Positions 32,350-45,538 of a stretch of DNA of 64,000 nucleotides are shown in pieces (within the stretch, counting starts at the first letter, position 1; every line of letters begins with the position of its first letter). The notes under the pieces are model-generated. The model saw only the letters and a list, made by a program, of their open reading frames with translations. It was not told the origin of the DNA and made no database searches. Source of the DNA: Papaver somniferum (taxonomy: Eukaryota > Streptophyta > Magnoliopsida > Ranunculales > Papaveraceae); the NCBI RefSeq assembly GCF_003573695.1, contig NC_039360.1, forward strand, positions 57,951,830 to 58,015,829, given 5' to 3'. The position numbers and the translations under genes are program-made.

Positions 32350-34811
32350 TGAAAACGTGGGGGTCTAACAACCTCACCCAATATTTCGCTTAGAAGTCTG
32401 TATGGACTAACTCCAATATACTTTTAAGAGAATCAACTAGACAGTCAGAATCAATCTTAATAAAAAATTATATCAAGGAGTTATATCTCAATTTCTCGAT
32501 TTAATACTTACTCAAGCAAATAGACATATGCGAGTCTAATTGAATACAAGAGAAATTAACTTGAACGGTACCAAAGACCAATGTTCAAGTATCAATCAAT
32601 TTCAATCAACAACCAAAGGTTGGATTTACCAATTGATCGATTCAACAGACAACCTGTGATATTTCAATTATATAAAAAAATATAATGCGGAAAAGAAATA
32701 ACACAGATACCAGAAGTTTTGTTAACGAAGAAACCGCAAACGCAGAAAAACCTCGGGACCTAGTCCAGATTGAACACACATTTTATTAAGACGCTACAGA
32801 CACTGGCCTACTACAAACTAACTTCGGGCTGGACTGTAGTTGAGCCCCAATCAATCTCACACTGATCCAAGGTACAGTTGTGCTCCTTACATCTCCGAGC
32901 CCAGCAGGATACTACGCAATTGATTCCCTTAGCTGATCTCACCCACAACTAAGAGTTGCTACGACCCAAAGGCGAAGACTTTAATAAACAAATCTGTATC
33001 ACACAGAATAGTCTACAGGAATAGATAAATATGTCTTCCACAGAAACACCTACAAGTTTTGTTCCGTCTTTTGATAAATCAAGGTGAAGAGGAACCAATC
33101 GATAACCCGGACTTATATTCCCGAAGAACAGCCTAGAATTATCAATCACCTCACAATAATCTTAATCGACTAGCAAAACAAGATATTGCGGAATCACAAA
33201 CGATGAGACGAAGATGTTTGTGACTACTTTTCTATCTTGCCTATCAGAGAAATTAATCTCAAGCCAATATTACGATTATACTCAAATACGATAGAAAGAG
33301 CAAGATCAGATCACGCAACTACAGAGAAAATAGTTGGGTCTGGCTTCACAATCCCAATGAAGTATTCAAGTCGTTAACCTACAGGGTCTTGATAGAAACC
33401 TAAGGTTAAAGGATAATGGACTCTAGCTTATAAAACTAGTATCACACATGAGGTGTGGAGATTAGGTTTCCCAGTTGCTAGAATTCTCCTTTATATAGTT
33501 CAAATCAGGGTTTGCAATCAATGCTACCTTGGTAACAAAGCATTCAATATTCACCGTTAGATAAAAACCTGATTAGATTCAAGCTATTATCTTTCAACTG
33601 TTAGATCGAATCTTATCTTGTTATACACAAATCAAATGCACGTTCATTTAGGTATGTGTAACCGTACTTAAACGTGTTCACCTAGTGGGTTCAACAGTAG
33701 TTAACCAAATGGTTATCCATATGAGCACTTTCATATCAACCATATTCATCTTCACTGTAACTAGTTCAAATGACTCAAAAGAACTAGTTAGAGAGTTGTT
33801 CAATTTCTTAGATCTTATAGAAGTATACAAGACACAATCAAAGAAAAATCGATTTTGATTCACTCGAATCGATTCATGAACATTGTAACCACTGTTTGAA
33901 AATTGCATTCCTTAATATATATAAATATTTTAGTTCATGAACAAACCAATTTTAGAAAGTAACACACTTAAGTATGCAACGGGTATGCGTACTTAAATAA
34001 CCGGATTTGAGTTTGTTTTTGGTTTTCAAATTCAGCAGAAATTCACGGACGTGAACTTTCCGCCAGTATGCGTACGGGTACGCATACTTAGGTAACCGGA
34101 TTGAGTTGGTTCTGATTTCCAAACTCAGCAGAAATTCACGGTCGTGAACTTCCGCCAGTATGCGTACGGGTACACATACTTACCCAGTCTCTATCAACCA
34201 TTTAGTATACACACAAGTATGCATACATTTGGTTCTCGGTTTTGGACTTATACATTAATGTGCGAACACACTATATGCTTATATCCAAAGATGGTTACAT
34301 ATTCTAAACTCTCATTTCAATGATTGAAACATTCTTAGAGGATGTTATACAGCGGTTATTCACACACTATTTTCCATCAAAGCGATTTTCAAAAGATTGA
34401 AACAATCAACATGACTTTCGTCACTTGTAAAGATGAACTTGGCCAAAGTGAAAGCTTACCAACATATATTTCGAGAAATAAATAAGCAAGATAAACTCGG
34501 CTTGAAATAGCAGATGTGTATAATCGAAGTTTATATATCAATACGACTTTTGTCTCAAGATAGGAGATAGAGTAGATATACTTTTGAGTGATAGATAAGT
34601 TCAAGTCTCCACATACCTTTTAGTCGATGAAGTTTCACCAGTTCCTTGAGTAATTCTTCGTCTTTGTATGATGAACGTCGTGGAGTCTAGAGCTCAACTA
34701 CACTTTATATCCTAGTCCGAGACTTAGTTATAAGTAGACTAGAAATCAAGACTTATAGTTTTGGCAACTAAACTTGACAAACAAGCTTGAGATAGCAACG
34801 CTTGCGAGTTT
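32350..34811 (-). repeat. 5' LTR of element F (family 'a')
   Basis: Aligns with 28949-31326 through most of its length. Starts TGAAAACGTGGGGGTC in plus view; similarity is lost at GCTTGCGAGTTT (34811), before the GACCGAGCAGTGCTCTAACA end seen in other copies. 33955-34185 has AGTATGCGTAC palindromes in the place of E's GTTCGCGGACT repeats. Confidence 0.8.
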
Positions 34812-34953
34812 CGCTTAGTTGGTATAAACATAACATTAACATTTCCTAGGTAAATCAGTGTTATGCTTGAACACTAAGCTCCCACGTATCCAAACACATT
34901 GGATGCGAATAGAATAAGCGGTGTGCGAACAAGATAGAAGTTGTGAGAAAACC
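34812..34953. other. Short unassigned stretch
   Basis: 142 bp with no ORF and no similarity to other parts of the window that I could see. Confidence 0.5.
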
Positions 34954-35661
34954 TGTTAGAGCATTACTTTGTTGAACTCGCCAAGCGTTGGTATGTCATG
35001 TTTGGTTGTCATATATTAATATTAAAAATAAATTAGAGTTGCTTGATAGAATGTACTAGAGTCAATTTCGTGTAGGTTAGACTATGAAGTCTAGGAATGT
35101 TGAGACATACAAGTATTACCTTGAAGACCTGAAGATCGTGAAGATGTATCGACTACAATGAATACATCATCCTTCCACTTGAGGTATAATGACTTGTTTC
35201 CATTCCTATCGTTACTTTCAAGTCGTTTAATATTCATGCGAGGTTATAATTAACACACTAGTATAAGACTTGGTCATTTTATTATCAAAGTGTAAAGGAT
35301 GAATATTTGATTACGAAGTATAACGTTTATTTTTTGAACTTCGTAAATGTGACATCGACATAATCTATGTAACTTATTACTTGATTGTGTATTGATATAG
35401 GTGTAATTTCATCATTGAAAACTATGTTTGATTACATATGTCTAAATGAAGTACATTTACGAAACTTGTTTCGAAAGGAAATCAATAGGCGTTTTGGTCC
35501 AGTTTTCATCGAAGATCTATTGGATGACCAACACTAGAACCAATCTTGAATTATGTTGAGAGTTACGGTAGAACCGATCTTTACCTAGTTTGAGATATGC
35601 GGTAAATTCGATCTTAACTTATGTTGAGAGGCTTGGCAGAACCGATCCTTACCTATATTGG

Positions 35662-38600
35662 TGTTAGAGCACTGCTCGGTCGAACAAGCAAGCGTTGCTA
35701 TCTCAAGCTTGTTTGTCAAGTTTAGTTACCAAAACTATAACTCTTGACTTATACTCTACTTATAGCTAAGTCTCGGATTAGGATAAAATGTGTACTTGAG
35801 CTTTAGACTCCACGACGTTCATCGATTAGACGAAATAACTACTAAGGGGAGCTTGTGGAACTTCATCAACAAAAGGTATGTGGAGACTTGAACTCATCTA
35901 TCACTCAAAAGTATATTTCTACTCTATATCCTATTTGAGACAAAATTCGTATACACATTTGATATTCCAACCCGAGTTAACTCGCTTACATATTTCTCGA
36001 AATATGTGTTGGTAAACTTTCGCTTTAACCAAGTTCATCTTATATTCTTGACGAAAGTCAAAACATGATCATGTGAAAATCGCCTGGTAACATCTTATAT
36101 GATTTGTGTGAGACAGTCATTTGGTGTAGACTTGGAATGTTTTGTATTGATCATTTGCTCACTTGAAAATTGCTTTGAAGCTAATAGTTTATGTGAGACA
36201 TCTATTTTCGTCTTCTAAGTGAAAAAACGGGGGTCTAACAACACCACCCAATATTTCGCTTAGTAATCTGTATGGACAAACTCGAACATACTTTTAAGAG
36301 AATCAACAAGACTCAATCAATTAAAAGTATATCAACGAGTTTATATCTCTCTCTTGATTTGATTTACTCAAGCAGGAACTGCAAGTTCTAATCAAATGCA
36401 AGGAATAACTTGGATGGTACCAAATACCAATATCCAAGGATCAATCAATGACAATCAACAACCAAAGGTTGGATTACTTTGATTGATCATCTAACACACA
36501 ACCTGTATTATTTCAATTATAAAGATAAAACAATATAATGCGGAAATTGAAATAACACAGACACCAGAAATTTTGTTAACAAGGAAACCGAAAATGCAGA
36601 AAAACCCCGGGACCTAGTCCAGATTGAACACACACTGTATTAAGCCGCTACAGACACTAGCCTACTCCAAGCTAACTTCGGACTGGACTGTAGTTGAACC
36701 CCAATTAGTCTACCACCGATCCAAGGTACAGTTGTACTCCCTACGCCTCTGATCCCAGCAGGATACTGCGCACTTGATTCCCTTAGATAATCTCACCCAC
36801 AACTAAGAGTTGCTACGACCAAAAATCGCAGGCTTTGACAATAAACAAATCTGTCCCACGCAGACAAGTCTATCAAAGGATCAATCTGTCTCCCATAGAT
36901 AAAACCTAAAGGTTTTGTTCCGTCTTTTGATAATAATCAAGGTGAACAGGAACCAATTGATAATCCAGTCGTATATTCCCGAATAACAACCTAGAGTTAT
37001 CAATCACCTCACAACAATCTTAATCGTATGGTAGCGAAACAAGATGTTGCGGAATCACAAACAATGAGATGAATATGTTTGTGATTACTTTTTATATCTT
37101 GCCTATCGGAGATATCAATCTCAAGCCAATCAATCTGATTGTACTCGTACGATAGAAGATGCAAGATCAGATCACACAACTACGATAAAAGTAGTATCGG
37201 TCTGGCTTCACAATCCCAATGATTTATTTATGTCGTTAACTTGGTTTTAGAAGAAGAAAACCAAAGGTTAAAGGATAAGCGACTCTAGCACGCAAACTAG
37301 GATCACACGTAAGGTGTGGGGATTAGTTTTGCACAATACCAGATGTCTCCTTTATATAGTCTTTCAAATCAGGGTTTGTAATCAATGTTAGCTTAGTAAC
37401 AAAGCATTTAATATTCACCGTTAGATGAAAACCTGATTTAGATTCAAGCTAATATTTCTCAACCGTTAGATCGAAAACTTAGCATGTTACACACACTTGA
37501 CAATGCACATTTCTAGGTTTGTTAACCGTACCCAAACATATGCACTTGTTAGTTCAACAATAGTTAACCACATGGTTAGCCATATGAGCATTTCATATCA
37601 ACCATGTTCTTCTTCACCATAACTAGTTCAAATGACTTCAAGATGAACTAGTTAAAGAGTTGCTCAATTGCAAGGAAATCTCATGTACTACACAAGACAC
37701 AATTGAAACAAATATGATTTGATTCACTTGAATCGGTTCATGAACTTTTATAGCCACGGTTTGCAAACTGCATTCCTTAGTCTTTTTAAGTTTAAGTTCA
37801 GAAATCATCTTTAGATATATAACCTTCTCAAGTTCGCATACTAGGTTCGCGGACTTAAGTTACCGGTCAGAGTTTACAAAGTCCAGCAGAAATTCTCAGG
37901 TATGAGAACTTCGCCGGTTCGCGGACTGGGTTCGCGGACTTAATTTCACGCAAGTAGTTTGTCAACTCCAGCATAAATTCTCGGGTTTGAGAATTTCGGC
38001 AGTTCGCGGACTGAGTTCACGGACTTGGCTCACGCCATTCTTCTGGTTCTCTTGATCAACAAAGTTCGCAAACTTTGGTTCAAGGAATATGACTTATACA
38101 TATATGTGTTTCCACAACAATGCTTATGTCCACCATTGGTTATCTTATCTAAACTCTCGTTTCAATCATTGAAACATTCTTAGAGGACGTTATATAGTTG
38201 CTACACCATTTCTCGTCAAATCAATTTTCAAGATGATTGAAACATATCATGAATTTCGTCATATGGTAAAGATATACTTGATCGAAGCGAAAATCTTACC
38301 AACACATATTTCGAGATATAGATAGGCGAGGTATACTCGGATCGAAATATCAAATATGTATAATCAAAGTCTATATATATAGTATACGAATTCTTGTCTC
38401 AAAGAGTAGGAGATAGAGTAGATCAACTTTTGAGTGATAGATAAGTTCAAGTCTTCACATACCTTTTTGTCGAGAAGTTCCACCGGTTCCTTGAGTAGTT
38501 CTTCTACTTGTATGATGAATCGCCATGAAGTTCTTGAGTTCAACTATACTTTCTATCCTAGTCCGAGACTTAGATATAATAGACTAGAAATCAAGACTTA

Positions 38601-40586
38601 TAGTTTTGGTCACCAACATTGACAAACATGCTTGAGATAGCAATCCATGCGAGTTCGACCGAGCAATGCTCTAACACTAAGAATGTTTCAATGATTGAAA
38701 TGGGAGTTTAGAACAATTAACCATGATTGGATATAGCACAATATGCGTACTTGTATGCTAACTGTTGCAAGTTTGATCAATTCCGGGAATCATAGTATGC
38801 AAACCCATATGCGTACTGGTTGATTAGTTGAAAGTCCGGAAACTTAGTATGCATACTTGTATGGGTACCAGCGTAACAGTTCAAGTTCAGGAATTCAACT
38901 GAGTTTGGTGGTGTACGATAGTCTCCATTCCCGTTCACATACTGGCGAACCCAGACCAAGTCCGGATACTTAAGTATGCGTATTTGCATACTTGAGTGGG
39001 TTATGTTCTATAATCGGTTTTTTCATGAACTAATACATTTATAAATTAAGGAACACAATCTTTTGTAAACCGTGGCTATAATATTCATGAATTGATTCGA
39101 GTGAATCAAAATCAATGTTGCTTCAATTGTGTCTTGTATACTTCTATGAGAATATAAACAATTGAAAAACTCTATAACTAGTTTCATTTGAGGCATTTGA
39201 ACAAGCTAGGTTGATATGAAAGTGTTCATATGGATAACTTCGGTTAACTATTCTTGAGCCAACAAAGTGTACACGTTTAGGTATGATTACCCATATCTAA
39301 ATGAGGTCACTTTTCATTTGTGTGTAACAAGCTAAGTTCGATCTAACGGTTGAAATATATTAGCTTGAGTCTAATCAGGTTTTCATCTAACGATGAATAT
39401 TGAATGTTTTGTTACCAAGGTAACATTGATTGTAAACCCTGATTTGAAGACTATATAAGGGAGAACTCTAGAAACTGGGAAACGTAATCCCCACACCTCT
39501 TGTGTGATACTAGTTGAAACTAGAGTCGATTCTCCTTTAACCTAGGTTTTTCTAAAAACATTATAGGTTAACGACTTAAAGACTTCATTGGGATTGTGAA
39601 GCCAGACCCAACTATTTTCTATGTAGTTGCGTGTTCTGATCTTGCTTTATTCTATCGTATTGAGTACTATATTCTCTAAGATTTTCTCAATATTTAATCT
39701 CCGATAGGAAAGATAAAAAGTAGTCACAAACATCTTCGTCTCATCTTTTGTGATTCCAAAATATCTTGTTTCGCTACCATACGATTAAGATTATTATGAG
39801 GTGATTGATATTACTAGGCTGTTCTTCGGGAACATAAGTCCGGTGTATCAATTGGTTCCTGTTCACCTTGATTTATCAAAAGACGGAACAAAACTCATAG
39901 GTATTTCTATGGGGGACATATTTATCTATTCAATAGATTTTTCTGTGTGAGACAGATTGGTTCATCAAGTCTTCGAATTTGGGTCGTCGTAACTCTTAGT
40001 TGTGGATAAGATCAACTAAGGGAATCAAGTGCGTAGAGTCCTGCTGGAATTCATAGGCGTAAGGAACGCGACTGTACCTTAATCAGACTGAGATTGGTTA
40101 GGGCTCAACTACATTCCAGACCGATGTTAACTTGCAGTAGGCTAGTGTCTGTAGCGGCTTAATACAGTGAGGTGTTCAAATCTGGACTAGGACCCGGGGT
40201 TTTTCTCCATTAGCAGTTTCCTCGTTAACAAATTTTTTGATGTCTGTGTTATTTTTTTTCCGCATTATATTTTCTATATAATTGAAATGTCACAGGTTGT
40301 GCGTAGTTCAATCAATTAGATAATCCAACATTTGGTTGTTGATATAAATTGATTGACACTTGAACATTGGTCTTTGGTACCGTTCAAGATGTTTCACATA
40401 ATAATCAGGCTCGCGGATTTCTATCTGTTTGCTGATTACATTGTGAAACAGAGATACAACTATTGGATATATTTCCATTGATTGAGTATGATTGTATAGT
40501 TTATTATCTTGGAATTATATTGGAGTTTGTCTTACAAATTGCCTAAACCAAATATTTGGTATTGTTGTTAGACCCCCGCTTTTTCA
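35662..40586 (+). repeat. Solo LTR (family 'a', plus) split by another solo LTR
   Basis: TGTTAGAGCACTGCTCGG at 35662 to CCGCTTTTTCA at 40586, TSD ATTGG at 35657-35661 and 40587-40591. It is about 2463 bp when the nested LTR is removed. No internal sequence or second LTR, so it is a solo LTR. Confidence 0.85.
36220..38676 (-). repeat. Nested solo LTR (family 'a', minus)
   Basis: TGAAAAAACGGGGG at 36220 to TGCTCTAACA at 38676, 2457 bp, with TSD CTAAG at 36215-36219 and 38677-38681. It lies in opposite orientation inside the solo LTR of the same family, producing a large inverted repeat. Confidence 0.88.
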
Positions 40587-40675
40587 ATTGGGATACATGG
40601 TGGAACCAATATTAACTATTATTGAGAGTCTTGGTAGAACCGATCCTTACCTATATTGGGAATCATGATAGAACC

Positions 40676-43484
40676 TGTTAGAACATTGCTCGGTTGAACC
40701 CACCAAGCGTTGATATGTCAAGTTTGGTTGTCACATTTTAGTGAATCAAAACTCATATTAAGAGTCGCTTGATTATGTACTAGAGTTAAACTTCATATAG
40801 GTTAGCTTGAAAGCATTAGGATATGAGACATTAAAAGTAATGCGAAGTCTTGAAGATGTGAAGAAGCAAGGAGCTACAACGACAACAATCATCCTTCCAC
40901 TTGAGGTTAGTGATATTTGACTTAAACTGTTTCATTCCCTAACGTATCTTTCAAGTCGTGCGTATTGAAAACATAACTGTGAAGCATATATGAACTCTAG
41001 ATAGACATAGTATTAAGGAATACAATACGAGGTTTATTGCTTAACCATTAAACTTTGTAGATAAGACATCGCCACAATCATTTGAATGCTATTGTGATTA
41101 TGTATCGGTATGAGGTGATGATTTCATCCTAGGGAACAATGTTTACATGTGTTCTAAGGAAGTAAGTTCATAAACTTGTTTGTGAACCGAATAGGAAATT
41201 GCCAGGACTTATTGGTTTTGTTATTCATTGCATATCTTATGAACAACCAATATGTGTGTTAGAGTATAACCGCTCACAACTTGTTGTGTTCTTGGTAGAA
41301 CTATTCACAAAGTCCTGACTTTTTGTATTGGTATAACTTTTATTAGTAAAACCAATCTTAAGTAATCACCTGTGGTATGATCGGATTATGTCTGCCTTGG
41401 GGAAAGGGAACCGATCCTAGTAAGGGAAAGGGAACCGATCCTTGTAAGGGAAAGGGAACCGATCCTAGTAAGGGAAAGGGAACCGATCCTTGTAAGAGGT
41501 GCAACAAGGTTTATAGCAGAAAGGGGAACCGACCCTATGGACATGTGCAACACATATAAGTTAGATACCATATATATGTGGGGAACCGATCCTAGTACCT
41601 AGTCAACCGAATATTTGGGAAGCTAGTGTGACTATGCGTAATACTCACATGGAGGTAGAACCGAAACTTGTTTTGGTAGAACCGAAAACCCATGATTGTG
41701 ATTGAATGTTCGTTTGATCAATCGCATAGTTCTTGAAAGTCAGATGAACCAATTCTAAACTTGTTTGGAAGTGTGGCAATTCGATTTCAAGGTTGTAAGT
41801 GTGAAAGAGAACTTATAAAGTAAAGATGTCGACTAAATTTGAACACGTGCTGTGAATATTTATTTCTATAATTGTTCAAAGATATTCCTTAACGGCTAAG
41901 GGAAGAGAATCCCAGGACCGAAACACAAGTAAGTTAAGAATCTTTTAATTAAGGTTATTAATTTCACTTTGTAGGGAAATTACAGAATTAGTAATGTGCA
42001 TTTACTGATTAGATTTTCCAAGAGATTTCGATTGTTATTTTTGGACAGAGCATTTCCAGGAATTATGGAAACCGAATTTGTGCTTTAATGAATATCTTGA
42101 GAATATTTTCGGTTTTGGAAATTCCTTGGTATCCAAACTTCCTTGTATATAAACACACGAAGTTTGCCTTTCTAACAAACTAATCCTTCGTAACAACAAA
42201 CTTCCTCTTTTGTCTTTGTTACTGGTGTAGCCACCTATCAGAGAGGAGAGTAATCTAATTAGGTGAAATCTCTTACGGCCGCTCGTTTTAAAGTCTTCTT
42301 TGGTATTGAGAAGCTCTAGCGTGACCCGTTGGTGGGAAACTAGATAATTGCGGTTTATTCTTGTTTTCGATTGATTTGATTGACTAACGATGGTTGAAAT
42401 CTGATTGCACCTAGTTTGTTTATTCTTGAGTATCTTCTCTTCTGATATAAGATTCACTCAAACTAGTTCAGAGTTTCGACAAGGATCTTTAGACTGTTGT
42501 TATTTCTAAAGATGATCTTGTGATAATCCATTGTTAACAGACTCCGTTCTGTGCGTGATTGATCACAAGAGATTCAAGTGATTGTGTGCAGGTTTTTATT
42601 GAATATTTAAGAAGATTTGAAGACAAAGAAGATATTGAAGATCTGACTTGGTTTTTATAATCTTTGGTGTGCACAATACTTGTTTGGGTAAAAGAGGATC
42701 CAATTAATAATCAGTTTATCCTTGTGGTAGATTGGATTGATTAATTGAGTATATCGGCATCAACACGGTTCTTCGGATTAAAGGTGTTGCTGGCTTAATC
42801 TTAATCGATTACCTTTGGGTGATTGAACATAAGATAGATATAGACCCGACGAAGGAGTTTATGTTGAGATAAACGGAAGAGCCTTTGTCCGACTCATATC
42901 ACTTAGTTGAATAGAGTTGATACCAAAAAGATTTATTGTTCCTTTACTGTTTGGAATACGAACCAAAGAGATTGCTCCAAGTACGTGACTTATTCATATG
43001 TTGGAGGCGTGGGAATACAGACAGAACTAGGTGAACTATAGGGTTAGTTACTTGGTCTCAAGTATACGAAGTTAAGTGTAATTTTGTGTAGCGGCTTAAT
43101 CCTGAGAGTATTCAATTATAGACTAGGTCCCGGGGTTTTTCTGCATTTGCGGTTTCCTCATTAACAAAATCTTGCTGTGTCATTTACTTTTATTTTCCGC
43201 ATTATAATTGTTTTATTATAATTAAAGTAAATTACACAAACGTTAATTCCTATTTACTTGATAAGCAATCCTATTGTGTTTGGTTAAGTCCGAACCTTTA
43301 TATCAAGTAAACATACTTCGTTGTTGTATTGTCTCGATCTCGTATACATAGACGATCACACGAAGTGTGAACCGATTAGTTATATTGTCTCGACTCAGTC
43401 CTTAGACAATCACTTTCGGAGAAAGGACTTATAGGTAGGAAAAGTTTTAGCTTGAGGTATATTTGGGTACCCTCGCCTTTTCAA
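40676..43484 (+). repeat. 5' LTR of element H (family 'b')
   Basis: 2809 bp, TGTTAGAACATTGC to CGCCTTTTCA. The last 400 bp (TAGCGGCTTAA...CCGGGGTTTTTCTGCATT) resemble family 'a' LTRs. A 140-codon minus-strand frame at 42457-42035 recurs at 49244-48822 in the 3' LTR; probably chance. Confidence 0.85.
41400..41510 (+). repeat. 24-bp tandem repeats GGAACCGATCCT[AT]GTAAGG
   Basis: GGAACCGATCC starts at 41407, 41431, 41455 and 41479, exactly 24 bp apart, followed by looser copies at 41526 and 41582. The 3' LTR has a diverged array at 48178-48320. Confidence 0.9.
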
Positions 43485-43486
43485 TT

Positions 43487-43498
43487 GGTATAAGAGCA
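43487..43498 (+). other. Primer-binding site of element H
   Basis: TGGTATAAGAGC, one base away from the initiator tRNA-Met complement TGGTATCAGAGC, two bases after the LTR end. Confidence 0.8.
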
Positions 43499-43525
43499 GG
43501 CAAACACGAAAAGATCTAACAATCT

Positions 43526-44703
43526 GTGTTTGGTGCGATCCAACCTATAAGAATTGAATCTATGTCTGATTCAGTTAACGTTATGCAAGAGTTTGAATGC
43601 TCAAAAGTTGAAGATGTTAATACTTCGTTGACTCATGATCCAGGAGTAAAGAAAACATCTATGTCTTTTTCTGAGGACAAAGAAGATGTTGATAAAGAGT
43701 TGGTAAAACTCCTAAAGCCAATACAATCTCTGTCTTCTAAAGCGTTTATTTTAAAGACATAGTCGAATCTTCTTAAGCAGGAGATCATAGAAAAAGACAT
43801 TCAAATGAACTGTCTAGCCAAAGAGAAAATGGATCTCGCTGTCAAACTAGAAGCTCTTGCTAAATCTCTTACAGATAAAGAGACACATCCTATGATTCTG
43901 ATTAATAATGTTATTGTGATTTCTTCTGATGAGGAAACTAAAAATCTTGTTCGACTTTTACGGATTGTGACAAAACTGGGTTAATCACATCTGAAATAGA
44001 TCAAGATGATGGTAGTTTGGCTAACTACATCAAGTTAGAAGAGGATGAGAAACTAGCTTCTAGATTTACTGATGATCAAACGAAATCTTGTCCAAAGGAA
44101 ACTTTGAACCGATTCCGTGTTGACTCTAAGGAATACAACTTTCAGTCACTTGACAGGAAACTTATACTTCTTAAACATACGGTGGTAAAAATTTTGAAAG
44201 AAGTTTCTTGTCTTAAAAAACTGAAAGATTATTCCTCAGTAGAAAGACAGATTATACTACATCCCAATAAGATCAACTCAAATGAATCAGAGGAAAGAGT
44301 TTATAATCGCTTTTGGAAAAAGTTTCCTCCGCACCCATATCGAAACGGTTCTGGTTTTGATGAGGAACGACTTCAGAATGAAGGGAAAGAGCGAATCTCT
44401 GCCAAAAGAAACAATCAGGAATTTCCGATATTTGTTTCATATGATCACACTAATGTGAATAATAAGGAAGTCTTTAGAATGAGAAAATCTTATGAAAATC
44501 TCATTGAAAGAATTAAGAGAGATCTAGATATTTCCGAGAATTCTCACATTAGTACTTTTTCTCCACATGATCATATCTGTAGAGTTAGAAAAGATCATCG
44601 TCTTGGGAGAAAATATCTTGGGCAGAAATTCCCTAAAAGAAACATGAACTATGTTTCTGATATTCACGGTAACCTGGAAAAAGCTTACTCCGATACAACT
44701 TAG
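43526..44703 (+). pseudogene. ORF1 of element H: gag-position protein of unknown family
   Basis: Starts shortly after the PBS. 43526-43762 is open, an in-frame TAG (43760) follows, the same frame goes on with KQEIIEKDIQM...KEKMDLAVKLEALAKSL (coiled coil), and a one-base shift near 43960 leads into 44017-44703 (228 aa, basic, with DRKLILLKHTVVKILKEVS and FPPHPYRNGSGF). About 390 residues in total. No CCHC knuckle or protease motif. The region LDRKLILLKHTV is loosely like DDRFNRLKHHV in ORF1 of element E, which suggests the same family. Confidence 0.5.
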
Positions 44704-45088
44704 TTGTATCATATGTTGTGCTTTCTCATATTTTCGTGCTCATAATATTTGATGGGAAAGACACAATAAAACAGGAGCACAATTGGTTGTATAGTTGATT
44801 ATCAGAAAATTTTCTGTGAAAGTATATGGGTTGCTACGAATCCATGGTAGTTGAAAATGTTCATGTTTAAAATTATTTTCCAAAATAGGTGATTATTTGG
44901 AATTTTCGGATGTGTTTAATAAACCTTCCAACTTAGAAATCTCGGATTAAGGAAAGGTAATATATTGTCTTAATTTCGGATGTTCCAGAGGTCTTTTGGT
45001 CCGAAAGCTGTCTCTTTTAATAGGAGAAACTTTTTCTTATCTGTATTTGAAACCCTGAGGAATCCTTTATATTCGATTATAACAAATC

Positions 45089-45538
45089 ATGCCTCCAGTG
45101 ACTCGCAATGTCTCAAAGACTAATAGGGAGGAAGCTCAAAAAGTTAAGGATTATCAAGGAATCAATACAGAGGGAAAGGAGAAAGACATTATGTTTGATT
45201 ATGACTCTGATAGTTCAACGGGATCACAAGATGAGTCATGTCTGTTGTCTTACAACAAACAAGATCCAACCAAAACCCATTGGATTCGTTCTGATAGTAT
45301 GTCTCAATACATCCAAGGTTTTGACGAACTAGAAACCAATCTTTCTATGACTATTCGACATCAAGATTGGGTAAAAGAGAGGTACGAAAGTACAAGAGGA
45401 ATTCTTGCTGAGCTCAGTGCTCTAATTGAAGATCTTGAAAAACAAGAAGTGGTTGCGGACAAGTCTATTGAGACATGCTTTAAGAGTTTGAACACTGAAG
45501 AGACCTCGGTGAACAACAAGAGCACCACTGAAGATTAA
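45089..45538 (+). CDS. ORF2 of element H: small acidic coiled-coil protein
   Basis: An unbroken 149-codon frame, ATG at 45089 and TAA at 45536. The N-terminal third is basic, then acidic with DYDSDSSTGSQDES; the C-terminal half is helical (ELETNLSMTI, GILAELSALIEDLEKQE). No known motif. Its last codons and 3' flank (GAACAACAAGAGCACCACTGAAGATTAAG) are also found at 51905-51940 in element J, so this ORF end is conserved between copies. It might be an env-position or accessory protein of this pol-less group. Confidence 0.5.
   Translation: MPPVTRNVSKTNREEAQKVKDYQGINTEGKEKDIMFDYDSDSSTGSQDESCLLSYNKQDPTKTHWIRSDSMSQYIQGFDELETNLSMTIRHQDWVKERYESTRGILAELSALIEDLEKQEVVADKSIETCFKSLNTEETSVNNKSTTED

Larger units (their letters stand above)
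31327..34811 (-). mobile_element. Element F: remnant of a Sirevirus-like Copia element
   Basis: 5' LTR 32350-34811 (its outer ~20 bp lost), PBS 32336-32347, decayed gag 32270-31383. It is cut at 31327 by the insertion of element E. Confidence 0.7.
34954..40675 (+). mobile_element. Element G: piece of an LTR (family 'b') with nested solo LTRs
   Basis: 34954-35661 starts TGTTAGAGCATTACTTTG and matches the start of the LTRs at 40676, 47451 and 56106. It resumes at 40592-40675 after a solo LTR with TSD ATTGG and then ends at the start of element H. GGTAGAACCGATCCTTACCTATATTGG words occur on both sides of the solo LTR. Confidence 0.65.

Noticed and set aside
41400..41510. Telomere-like or CRISPR-like repeat
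   Set aside because: The 24-bp GGAACCGATCC unit has no telomere core and no spacers, and lies inside an LTR.
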